From Modestobacter italicus (GTDB lineage: Bacteria > Actinomycetota > Actinomycetes > Mycobacteriales > Geodermatophilaceae), in contig NZ_JABGCJ010000001.1 in NCBI RefSeq assembly GCF_019799965.1, positions 682,001-746,000 of the forward strand: a stretch of 64,000 nucleotides of DNA, in the 5' to 3' direction. Below are positions 15,674-23,189 of this stretch, one piece after another (position 1 is the first letter of the stretch; the number at the start of each line of letters is the position of its first letter). A program made the position numbers and the translations under genes. The notes beneath the pieces were generated by a model. It worked only from the letters and a program-made list of their open reading frames with translations, had not been told where the DNA came from and did not search any database.

Positions 15674-17479
15674 GTGACCGCCCCCCAGCAGTCCCCCACC
15701 CGTCGCCGTGAGCGCAGCGCCGCCCGTCAGGCCGCAGCCCGCGACGCCGACCGGACCGCCGCCCGCGACGAGAAGCGCGCCCAGCAGATCTGGGTCGACG
15801 GCGCCGCTCCCGAGCTGCCCACCCGCGCCACCCGCCCGCAGAAGGTGGTCTTCCACCTGGGCCCGACCAACTCCGGCAAGACCTACGAGTCGCTGCAGGC
15901 GCTGGCCGCTCTCGGCTCCGGGGTCTACGCCGCCCCGCTGCGCCAGCTGGCGCACGAGGCCTACGCCAAGCTCTCCGCCCAGCTGCCCGCCGGCACCGTC
16001 GGGCTCTCCACCGGCGAGGAGGAGATCGACCCGAACGCGCCGATCGTCTGCTGCACCGTGGAGAAGGCCCCCGACCGCGGCGAGATGCTGGTCCTGGACG
16101 AGTCGCACTGGGTCACCGACCCCGACCGCGGCCACCACTGGGCGCGGCTGCTGCTGACCGGTGAGTACCGCGAGATGCACCTGATCTCCGCCGCCGAGGC
16201 GTACCTGGTGCTCAAGCCGCTGGTCACCGACGCCCAGCAGGTGCAGGTCGTGAACCACAAGCGGCTGTCCCGGCTCGACGTCCTCCGCTCCCCGGTGCGC
16301 ACCGACGGGGTGAAGCCGCAGACCCTGGTCGTCGCGTTCTCCCGCAAGACGGTCTACGCCGTCGCCGCCGAGCTCGACCAGCACCGGCCCGGCAAGGTCG
16401 GCGTCCTCTACGGCGCGCTGCCGCCGGCCACCCGCCGGGACGTCATCGACCGGTTCACCCGCGGCGAGCTCGACGTGCTGGTGACCACCGACGTGATCGG
16501 CCACGGCATCAACGTGCCGGCCAGCACCGTGCTGTTCGCCGAGACCACCAAGTTCGACGGCCAGGAGCTGCGGCCGCTGCGCACCTGGGAGGTCGCCCAG
16601 ATCGCCGGTCGCGCCGGCCGCTACGGGCTCACCGGGCACGGCCAGACCGGCATCCTGATCGGCGTGGCCGGGCTCAAGCCGGTCGGTGCCCTGGTCGCCT
16701 CCGGTGCCGCCGTGGCCCGCGGCGACGAGATGAGCGACCTGCCCAAGCGCCGGCCCCGCCTGCGCCCGGAGCTGGAGGACCTCGGCGCGTTCGAGGCCGT
16801 CGACCTGCCCGAGGCACTCACCCGCTGGATGGCCTGGGCCCGCGCGGCCACCCGCGACGAGGGCATGACCGCCGACGACGTCACCGGCCTGGTGCTGCGG
16901 GTGCACGCCCTGCTGCCGATGCTCAAGGGCCCGCTCGGTGCCGCCGGCGACCTGCAGACGGTGTGGCGGCTGGTCAACCTGGCCATCGACTACAACCCGC
17001 CGCGGCGCACCCGCTGGCTGGTGCTCGCCCGCGCCGCCCTGCAGCACGCCATCGGCCTGCCCGTGCCGGTGGAGACCGTGCTGCCGGAGTACCCGGTGAA
17101 GGCCAGCGTCGAGGAGTACGAGCAGACCGCCGCCGCCGCGCGCGACGCGCAGACCCTGCTGCGCCAGTTCCCCGGCGTCGCCGGCCTGGACAGCGAGGAC
17201 GCCGCCGAGCTCGAGGAGGCGTGCGCCAACACGATCACCGAACTGCTGCCCGACGCGATCTCCATCGGCCGCTCCGGCAAGTGCGTCGAGTGCGGGACGT
17301 CGATCGCGCCGTGGTTCAGCACCTGCCGGCCGTGCAGCTCCGGGCCCTCCGGTGGGCGCGGGCCAGGCCGCGAGGGCGCCAAGCGCGAGGGCGCCGGCCG
17401 CAACGGCCGTGGCGGCCGCCCGGCGTCCCGGTCGGGGTCACGGCAGGGACGCCGTCCCAGCCGCAGCGGTCGCGGCTGA
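15674..17479 (+). CDS. SUV3-like superfamily 2 RNA helicase with C-terminal zinc knuckle
   Basis: A 601-aa helicase. The basic N-terminus is followed by Walker A GPTNSGKT, box II in LVLDESHW (DESH instead of DEAD/DEVH), VVAFSRKTVYAVA, VTTDVIGHGINVP and motif VI QIAGRAGRYG. This matches the mitochondrial SUV3/bacterial SUV3-like group, which unwinds RNA for degradation. The last about 60 residues hold a four-Cys pair (CVECG, then CRPC) and an Arg/Gly-rich tail that likely grips RNA. GTG at 15674 is the best start. The earlier ATG at 15575 would add a low-complexity leader. It ends in a strong hairpin. Confidence 0.85.
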   Translation: MTAPQQSPTRRRERSAARQAAARDADRTAARDEKRAQQIWVDGAAPELPTRATRPQKVVFHLGPTNSGKTYESLQALAALGSGVYAAPLRQLAHEAYAKLSAQLPAGTVGLSTGEEEIDPNAPIVCCTVEKAPDRGEMLVLDESHWVTDPDRGHHWARLLLTGEYREMHLISAAEAYLVLKPLVTDAQQVQVVNHKRLSRLDVLRSPVRTDGVKPQTLVVAFSRKTVYAVAAELDQHRPGKVGVLYGALPPATRRDVIDRFTRGELDVLVTTDVIGHGINVPASTVLFAETTKFDGQELRPLRTWEVAQIAGRAGRYGLTGHGQTGILIGVAGLKPVGALVASGAAVARGDEMSDLPKRRPRLRPELEDLGAFEAVDLPEALTRWMAWARAATRDEGMTADDVTGLVLRVHALLPMLKGPLGAAGDLQTVWRLVNLAIDYNPPRRTRWLVLARAALQHAIGLPVPVETVLPEYPVKASVEEYEQTAAAARDAQTLLRQFPGVAGLDSEDAAELEEACANTITELLPDAISIGRSGKCVECGTSIAPWFSTCRPCSSGPSGGRGPGREGAKREGAGRNGRGGRPASRSGSRQGRRPSRSGRG

Positions 17480-17486
17480 CCTCTGA

Positions 17487-17519
17487 CGAGGGCGGGCTCC
17501 CACCGGGAGCCCGCCCTCG
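17487..17519 (+). terminator. Helicase terminator hairpin
   Basis: A perfect 15-bp G+C stem with a 3-nt ACC loop begins 8 nt after the helicase stop. No T-run follows. Confidence 0.8.
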
Positions 17520-17543
17520 CTGCGTTCCTGCCAGAGTGGGCGG

Positions 17544-18662
17544 ATGGGACCTCTGCACGGGCTGCGCGTGGTGGAGCTGGCCGGCATCGGCCCCGGCCCG
17601 TTCGCGGCGATGCTGCTGGCCGACCTGGGCGCCGACGTGCTGCGGGTCGACCGGCCCGGCGCCGAGCCTCCCTTCGGCCGCACCGACGTCGACCTGCTGA
17701 CCCGTGGGCGCCGCTCGATCGCGGTCGACCTCAAGCACCCGGACGGCGTCGCCACCGTGCTGGCCCTGGCCGAGCGGGCCGACGTCCTGCTGGAGGGCTT
17801 CCGCCCCGGGGTGACCGAGCGGCTGGGGCTCGGCCCCGACGAGTGCCTGGCCCGCAACGAGCGGCTGGTCTACGGCCGGATGACCGGCTGGGGGCAGGAC
17901 GGGCCGCTGGCGCACACCGCCGGGCACGACGTCGGCTACATCGCCGTCACGGGGGCGCTGCACGCCATCGGCCGGGCCGGCGGGCCGCCGCAGGTGCCGG
18001 TGAACCTGCTCGGCGACTTCGGTGGCGGGGCGATGTACCTGGTGGTCGGGGTGCTGGCCGCACTGCTGGAGCGCGCTACCAGCGGACGGGGGCAGGTGGT
18101 GGACGCCGCGATCGTCGACGGCACCGCCCACCTGTCCACGATGCTGCTCGGGATGCTCGCCGGCGGGCTGTGGCAGGACCGGCGCGGCGTGAACCTGCTG
18201 GACACCGGCGTCCCCTGGTACGACGTCTACGAGACCGCCGACGGCGGGCACCTGGCGGTCGGCGCGCTCGAGCCGCGGTTCTTCGCCGAGCTGGTCGACC
18301 GGCTGGGCCTCCCCGGCGCCTCCCGCGACGACCCGGCCGCGCTGCGCGCGCTGCTCACCGACACGATCCGCACCCGGACCAGGGACGAGTGGGCTGCCGT
18401 CTTCGAGGGATCCGACGCCTGCGTGGCCCCGGTGCTCTCCTACGCAGAGGCCCGCGACCACCCGCACCTGCGGGCCCGCGGCACGTACGTGGAGTCGCAC
18501 GGCACTCCCCAGCCGGCGCCCGCGCCGCGCTTCTCCCGCACCCCCGGCGCCCTCGACCGGCCGCCGCCGAGCCCCGGTCAGCACACCCGCGAGGCGCTCA
18601 CCGACTGGGGCGTCCGCGACGTCGATGCCCTCCTGGCCACCGGCGCCGTCCACCAGCCCTGA
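17544..18662 (+). CDS. mcr: Alpha-methylacyl-CoA racemase (CaiB/BaiF CoA-transferase family III)
   Basis: A 372-aa protein. It begins LHGLRVVELAGIGPGPFA and carries DLLTRGRRSIAVDLK. It retains the racemase pair: His in TAGHDVGYIAVTG and Asp in NLLGDFGGGAMYLVVG, equivalent to the catalytic residues of the mycobacterial enzyme. It inverts the 2-methyl stereocentre so branched or sterol side chains can enter beta-oxidation, which fits the fatty-acid module just downstream. Family III CoA transferase is the alternative. It is followed by a REP-like palindrome. Confidence 0.85.
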   Translation: MGPLHGLRVVELAGIGPGPFAAMLLADLGADVLRVDRPGAEPPFGRTDVDLLTRGRRSIAVDLKHPDGVATVLALAERADVLLEGFRPGVTERLGLGPDECLARNERLVYGRMTGWGQDGPLAHTAGHDVGYIAVTGALHAIGRAGGPPQVPVNLLGDFGGGAMYLVVGVLAALLERATSGRGQVVDAAIVDGTAHLSTMLLGMLAGGLWQDRRGVNLLDTGVPWYDVYETADGGHLAVGALEPRFFAELVDRLGLPGASRDDPAALRALLTDTIRTRTRDEWAAVFEGSDACVAPVLSYAEARDHPHLRARGTYVESHGTPQPAPAPRFSRTPGALDRPPPSPGQHTREALTDWGVRDVDALLATGAVHQP

Positions 18663-18665
18663 CAC

Positions 18666-18701
18666 CCTGCCCGGCCATGTTGGCGAACATGGCCGGGCAG
18701 G
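18666..18701. repeat. REP-like palindrome, extended copy
   Basis: Perfect 16-bp arms around a GGCG loop contain the core GGCCATGTT / AACATGGCC. It lies between convergent genes and probably also terminates the racemase transcript. It is a member of the family listed in findings. Confidence 0.75.
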
Positions 18702-18735
18702 AGTGGTCAGCGACGATCGGCGGAGCCCGGCCCGC

Positions 18736-18757
18736 GGCCCTGTCGGCCCACATGGCC
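18736..18757. repeat. REP-like palindrome, degenerate copy
   Basis: A 22-nt decayed version of the core (GGCC-TGT, GGCC, ACATGGCC recognisable) lies immediately after the htdX stop codon. Confidence 0.45.
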
Positions 18758-18759
18758 GG

Positions 18760-19614
18760 TCAGGTGGGGCGGACGGTGCCGATCAGGTGCTCGGTGCCTG
18801 CCGTGGCGTTGCGGACGGCGAGGTCCCAGCCACCGCCGGCCTCCTCGGTGGACAGCGTGACCGTCGAGGGCAGGAAGAGCGGCTTGCGGAAGGCGACGTC
18901 CACGGCGACGGCGTCCGGCAGCCGGCCGGACAGCGCGGCCAGCGCCCGGGCCTTGACCCACATGCCGTGCGCGATCGCCCGCTTGAAGCCGAACGCCTTC
19001 GCGGTCAGCCCGGACAGGTGGATCGGGTTCACGTCACCGGAGACCTTCGCGTAGCGGCGGCCGGCGTCGTCCGGCACCCGCCACTGCGCGGCCGGCCGCT
19101 CCAGCGCACCGACCTCGACGTCGACGTCCGACGCCGGGGCACCCTCGGGTGCCGACGCCCCGCGGGCCAGGTAGGTCGACCGGCTCCGCCACACCTCGGC
19201 ACCGCCGGCGGAGACCGACGCGCACAGGTCGACGGTGGCGCCGCTGCGGTGGGTGGCGAACCGCTCGGCCCAGACCTCCAGGTCCAGCGCCTCGCCCACG
19301 CCGATCGGGCGGTCGGCCTCGATCCGGTTGCGCACGTGCACCAGCCCGGGCAGGGCCAGCGGGAACGCCCGGTCGGTCATCAGCGCGACCTGCAGCGGGA
19401 AGGCCAGCACGTGCGGGAAGGTCAGCGGCAGCGCGTCGGAGAGCGGGAACCGGCAGACCCGGGCGTAGTCGGCCAGCTGGGCCGGGTCCGCGGTGACACC
19501 GACCCGGGCCAGCCGGGTGTCCGGCAGGTCGCCGCCCCGGCCGCGCGCGGTGAGCGCGGCCCGGGCGAACAGCGCGGGCATGGCGGGCGCGGCGTCGAGC
19601 ACGGTGCGGGCCAT
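18760..19614 (-). CDS. htdX: 3-hydroxyacyl-thioester dehydratase, double-hotdog MaoC type
   Basis: A 284-aa dehydratase/hydratase. The C-terminal MaoC half has the hydratase-2 motif VSGDVNPIHLS followed by KAFGFKRAIAHGMW. The N-terminal hotdog lacks it, as in HtdX. It acts on (3R)-hydroxyacyl-CoA or ACP. Its ATG lies 1 nt after the fabG4 stop, so the pair is co-translated. Gene order matches M. tuberculosis Rv0241c (htdX)-Rv0242c (fabG4). A decayed REP-like palindrome follows. Confidence 0.85.
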   Translation of the reverse strand: MARTVLDAAPAMPALFARAALTARGRGGDLPDTRLARVGVTADPAQLADYARVCRFPLSDALPLTFPHVLAFPLQVALMTDRAFPLALPGLVHVRNRIEADRPIGVGEALDLEVWAERFATHRSGATVDLCASVSAGGAEVWRSRSTYLARGASAPEGAPASDVDVEVGALERPAAQWRVPDDAGRRYAKVSGDVNPIHLSGLTAKAFGFKRAIAHGMWVKARALAALSGRLPDAVAVDVAFRKPLFLPSTVTLSTEEAGGGWDLAVRNATAGTEHLIGTVRPT

Positions 19615-19615
19615 C

Positions 19616-20971
19616 TCAGGCACCCAGCACCGACTGGCCGCAGACACGCACGACCTGGCCGTTGACCCCGGCGCTGCCGGGCTGGGCGAGGAAGGCGATC
19701 GTCTCGGCGACGTCGACCGGCAGTCCGCCCTGCTGCAGCGAGTTCAGCCGGGAGCCGACCTCGCGGGTGCCCAGCGGCATCTTCGCGGTCATCTCGGTGA
19801 CGATGAAGCCGGGCGCCACCGCGTTGATCGTGGCCCCGCGCCGGGCGAACTCCGGCGCCCAGGCGCGCACCATGCCGATGATGCCCGCCTTGGACGCCGC
19901 GTAGTTGGTCTGCCCGCGGTTGCCGGCGATCCCCGACTGGGAGCTGACGCTGATCACCCGGGCGCCGGGCTTCAGTGCACCCTCGGTGTCCAGCAGCGCC
20001 TGGGTGATGTCCAGCTGCGCCTGCAGGTTCACCGCCATCACCGAGTTCCAGCGGGCGGCGTCCATGTTGACCAGCAGCTTGTCCCGGGTGATGCCGGCGT
20101 TGTGCACGACGACGTCCACCCCGCCGTGCCGGGCGATCAGCTGCTGCGCCAGCCGGGTGCCGGCGTCCGCGCCGGTGATGTCCAGCGCCACCGCCGTCCC
20201 GCCGATCTCGTTGGCCACCTGGGCCAGCTGCTCCCCCGCCGCCGGGACGTCGACCGCGACCACGTGCGCGCCGTCCCGGGACAGCACCTTCGCGATCGCG
20301 GCGCCGATGCCGCGCGCGGCCCCGGTGACCACGGCGACCTTGCCGGTCAGCGGCCGCTCGCGGTCCTCACCGGCCGGCACGTCCGCGGCGGTGACCGTGA
20401 GCACCTGGCCGTCGACGTAGGCGGCGCGGCCGGAGAGGAAGAAGCGCACCGGGCCGGCCAACGACGCCTCCGCGCCGAGCGGCACCTGCACCAGGTTGGC
20501 CGTCGCCCCGCCGCGCAGCTCCTTGGCCAGCGAACGGACCAGTCCGTCCAGCGCCTGCCGGGCCGCGGCCTGGGCCGGGGAGGCGGCGTCGGCCGGCGGG
20601 TCGGCGAGCACCAGCACCCGACCGCTGGGCGCCAGCCGCTTGACCGCCGGGGCCAGGAAGTCGTGCGCCGCGGCCAGGTCGGCCGGCCCGGTCAGCCCGG
20701 TGGCGTCGAGCAGGACGGCGGCCAGCCGGTCGCCGTCCGTGCCGCCGTCGACGGTCGCCGGGGAGACGACGGTGACCCCGGCGTCGCGCAGCAGCCGGGT
20801 CAGCTCGTCACGCAGCCGGCCCTCACCCGCCGAGCCGACCACCGCGGGCCCCGGCAGCAGCGGCTGGCCGGGCTCGTGGCGGCGCAGCACCGCCGGTCGG
20901 GGCAGGCCGAGCTGCTTGGTGATGGTCGTGCCGACGCCGGAGTTGGCGAAGTCGCGGTACCAGTCGCTCAC
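19616..20971 (-). CDS. fabG4: High-molecular-weight 3-oxoacyl reductase, FabG4 type
   Basis: A 451-aa protein with an N-terminal flavodoxin-like domain (about 1-200) and a C-terminal SDR domain. The SDR part has the cofactor loop VTGAARGIGAAIAKVL, the acidic VAVDVP (NADH preference), the HNAG turn, and Ser-Tyr-Lys in SVSSQSGIAGNRGQTNYAASKAG. The length matches the mycobacterial NADH-dependent FabG4 (about 454 aa), which reduces 3-oxoacyl-CoA. GTG at 20971 has the GGAAGGA ribosome site 6 nt upstream. It is downstream of fadA2 across 145 bp of strong secondary structure. Confidence 0.9.
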   Translation of the reverse strand: MSDWYRDFANSGVGTTITKQLGLPRPAVLRRHEPGQPLLPGPAVVGSAGEGRLRDELTRLLRDAGVTVVSPATVDGGTDGDRLAAVLLDATGLTGPADLAAAHDFLAPAVKRLAPSGRVLVLADPPADAASPAQAAARQALDGLVRSLAKELRGGATANLVQVPLGAEASLAGPVRFFLSGRAAYVDGQVLTVTAADVPAGEDRERPLTGKVAVVTGAARGIGAAIAKVLSRDGAHVVAVDVPAAGEQLAQVANEIGGTAVALDITGADAGTRLAQQLIARHGGVDVVVHNAGITRDKLLVNMDAARWNSVMAVNLQAQLDITQALLDTEGALKPGARVISVSSQSGIAGNRGQTNYAASKAGIIGMVRAWAPEFARRGATINAVAPGFIVTEMTAKMPLGTREVGSRLNSLQQGGLPVDVAETIAFLAQPGSAGVNGQVVRVCGQSVLGA

Positions 20972-21035
20972 GTGGGGTCCTTCCGCATGGAGGGGGGTCG
21001 GTCGTGCGGCCCGAAGCGGGTTGACCCAGATCGGG

Positions 21036-21102
21036 CGGGGTTGAGCCGGGTGCGCACGCGGCTCGACCCCGTCGCCCCCGGGTCGACCCGGGGGCGACGG
21101 GG
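21036..21102 (-). promoter_or_regulatory. Two mutually exclusive hairpins between fadA2 and fabG4
   Basis: A perfect 36-bp palindrome (21067-21102, centre GTCGAC) overlaps by 5 nt a second stem with 13-nt arms and one mismatch (21036-21048 with 21059-21071). Both stems need the same CCCCG, so only one can form. It may be a terminator/attenuator or an mRNA processing block between fadA2 and fabG4. Confidence 0.55.
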
Positions 21103-21116
21103 AGCCGGCGGGGGGC

Positions 21117-22400
21117 TCAGGACTCGAGGATGGCGACGACGCCCTGGCCGCCGGCGGCGCAGATGGAGATCAGGCCGCGCTTGCCCGGGCCGGCCTCGTG
21201 CAGCAGCTTGGCCAGCGTCGCCACGATCCGGCCGCCGGTGGCGGCGAACGGGTGGCCGGCGGCCAGCGACGAGCCGTTGACGTTCAGCTTCGACCGGTCG
21301 ATCGAGCCGAGCGGGGCGTCCAGGCCCAGCTTCTCCTTGCAGAACGCCGGGCTCTCCCATGCCTTCAGGGTGGCCAGCACGGTGGAGGCGAACGCCTCGT
21401 GCACCTCGTAGAAGTCGAAGTCCTGCAGGGTCAGGCCGTTGCGCTCCAGCAGCACCGGGACGGCGTAGGCCGGGGCCATCAGCAGGCCCTCGCCGCCGTG
21501 CACGTAGTCGACCGCGGCGGTCTGGGCGTCGACCAGGTGGGCGAGCACCGGCAGGTCGCGCTCGGCGGCCCACTCGTCGCTGGCCAGCAGCACGGCGGAG
21601 GCCCCATCGGTGAGCGGGGTGGAGTTTCCCGCCGTCATCGTGGCGCCCTCACCCTGCCCGAACACCGGCTTCAGCTTCGCCAGCTTCTCCACCGAGGTGT
21701 CCGGCCGCAGGTTCGCGTCGCGGGAGAGGCCGAGGAACGGCGTCACCAGGTCGTCGAAGAACCCACGGTCGTAGGCGGCGGCGAGCGCCTGGTGCGAGCG
21801 GACGGTCAGCTCGTCCTGCTCCTCGCGGCCGATCTCCCACTCCCGGGCGGTGATCGCGGCGTGGTCGCCCATCGCCAGCCCGGTGCGCGGCTCGGCGTTG
21901 CGCGGGATCTCCGGGGCCAGCTGGCCGGGGCGCAGGCCGGCCAGCGCCTTGAGCCGCTGCTGCACGGTCTTCGCCCGGTTGAGCTCCATCAGCACCCGGC
22001 GCAGGTCCTCGTTCACCGCGACCGGGGCGTCGGAGGTGGTGTCGGTGCCCCCGGCGATGCCGGACTCGATCTGACCCAGCGCGATCTTGTTGGCGACCAG
22101 CACGGCCGCCTCCAGCCCGGTGCCGCAGGCCTGCTGGACGTCGTAGGCCGGGGTGGCCGCCGACAGTCGCGAGCCGAGCACGGACTCCCGGGTCAGGTTG
22201 AAGTCCCGGGCGTGCTTGAGGACGGCGCCGGCGACGACCTCGCCCACCTGCTGCCCCTGCAGACCGAAGCGGGCGACCAGCCCGTCGAGGGTCGCGGTGA
22301 GCATGTCCTGGTTGCTGGCGCGGGCGTAGGCGCCGTTGGACCGGGCGAACGGGATGCGGTTGCCGCCGACGATCGCGGCCTTCCGGGTCGGTGCAGCCAT
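21117..22400 (-). CDS. fadA2: Acetyl-CoA C-acyltransferase (thiolase), FadA2 type
   Basis: A 427-aa thiolase. The nucleophilic Cys is in VQQACGTGLEAAV. The distal motifs are YEVHEAFAST, AAGHPFAATGGR (catalytic His) and the acid/base Cys in LISICAAGGQG, so all catalytic residues are present. It cleaves or forms 3-oxoacyl-CoA at the end of beta-oxidation and resembles the larger mycobacterial FadA2. The start is supported by the GGAGGT ribosome site 5 nt before the ATG. It is divergent from the tetR-acyl-CoA oxidase pair, with two palindromes between. Confidence 0.9.
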   Translation of the reverse strand: MAAPTRKAAIVGGNRIPFARSNGAYARASNQDMLTATLDGLVARFGLQGQQVGEVVAGAVLKHARDFNLTRESVLGSRLSAATPAYDVQQACGTGLEAAVLVANKIALGQIESGIAGGTDTTSDAPVAVNEDLRRVLMELNRAKTVQQRLKALAGLRPGQLAPEIPRNAEPRTGLAMGDHAAITAREWEIGREEQDELTVRSHQALAAAYDRGFFDDLVTPFLGLSRDANLRPDTSVEKLAKLKPVFGQGEGATMTAGNSTPLTDGASAVLLASDEWAAERDLPVLAHLVDAQTAAVDYVHGGEGLLMAPAYAVPVLLERNGLTLQDFDFYEVHEAFASTVLATLKAWESPAFCKEKLGLDAPLGSIDRSKLNVNGSSLAAGHPFAATGGRIVATLAKLLHEAGPGKRGLISICAAGGQGVVAILES

Positions 22401-22419
22401 GGGGGACCTCCAGGAGCCA

Positions 22420-22443
22420 GGGCAGAAATGGCCATTTCTGCCC
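22420..22443. promoter_or_regulatory. 24-bp perfect palindrome in the fadA2 leader
   Basis: Perfect 12-bp arms (GGGCAGAAATGG and its complement) lie 19 nt before fadA2, just upstream of its ribosome site. It could be a repressor operator or a leader hairpin. The A/T-rich core stands out in this G+C-rich DNA. Confidence 0.5.
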
Positions 22444-22463
22444 CTCGAAAGGGGCGATGTCCA

Positions 22464-22483
22464 GTACCGAGAGTATCAGGTAC
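22464..22483. promoter_or_regulatory. Candidate TetR operator in the divergent promoter
   Basis: Inverted repeat GTACC-N10-GGTAC sits over a possible TACTCT -10 for fadA2 (minus) and TACCGT -10 for tetR (plus). The tetR GTG starts 7 nt after TACCGT. The position fits autorepression of both directions. Confidence 0.4.
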
Positions 22484-22493
22484 CGTCGGTTGC

Positions 22494-23189
22494 GTGAACA
22501 CGGAGACGGCCCCCGCACCGCGGGACCGGCGCGACTCGCGCTGGGACGAGCACCGCCGCGCCCGGCGTGAGCAGCTGGTCACCGCCACCCTCGCCGCGGT
22601 CGGCCGGCACGGCGCCGGGGTGGGCATGGACGAGATCGCCGCCGAGGCCGGCACCAGCAAGACCGTCGTCTACCGGCACTTCGCCGACCGCAGCGAGCTG
22701 TACGTCGCCGTCTGCGCCCGGGTCGCCGAGCAGCTCACCCGCAAGCTGCGCGAGGCGATGGGCAGCAGCGACCACCCGCGGCAGATGGTGACCGCGGCCG
22801 TGGAGACCTACCTGCTCTTCATCGAGGCCGACCCGGAGGTCTACCGGTTCGTCGTCGGCCACGCGCTGGTCGACCGGCCGGTCGGCCTGGTCACCGACGA
22901 GAAGGACCCGATCAGCAACCTGTCGGACCTGGTCGGCGACGAGGTCGGCGCGCTGGTCGGAGCGGCGCTGACCCGCGCCGGTCAGGACACCGCGGCGGCC
23001 GCCCCCTGGGGCCACGGCGTCATCGGCCTGGTCCGGGCCGCCGCCGACTGGTGGCTGCGCGCCGACCGGCCGATGCCGCGCGCCCAGCTCGCGGCCCACC
23101 TCACCGACCTGGCCTGGACGGGGTTGCGCGGCGTCGTGACCCCCGGCCACTCAACTCCTGCCCCCGCGAGTCCGATGGAGGAAGCGTGA
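22494..23189 (+). CDS. TetR-family regulator of the fatty-acid module
   Basis: A 231-aa regulator. The HTH spans residues about 22-70 (VTATLAAVGRHGAGVGMDEIA, then GTSKTVVYRHFADRSELY). The C-terminal domain is of the mycobacterial fatty-acid-regulator type (TetR_C with VETYLLFIEADPEVYRFV). Its stop overlaps the acyl-CoA oxidase GTG (GTGA), so the two are translationally coupled. It is divergent from fadA2. Context suggests control of this beta-oxidation cluster, with an acyl-CoA as likely ligand (inference). Confidence 0.87.
   Translation: MNTETAPAPRDRRDSRWDEHRRARREQLVTATLAAVGRHGAGVGMDEIAAEAGTSKTVVYRHFADRSELYVAVCARVAEQLTRKLREAMGSSDHPRQMVTAAVETYLLFIEADPEVYRFVVGHALVDRPVGLVTDEKDPISNLSDLVGDEVGALVGAALTRAGQDTAAAAPWGHGVIGLVRAAADWWLRADRPMPRAQLAAHLTDLAWTGLRGVVTPGHSTPAPASPMEEA

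Noticed and set aside
20976-20985. GAAGGACCCC before fabG4 as a fifth copy of the stop-adjacent element
   Set aside because: It lacks the core and partner arm, and its position fits a ribosome site for the GTG at 20971.
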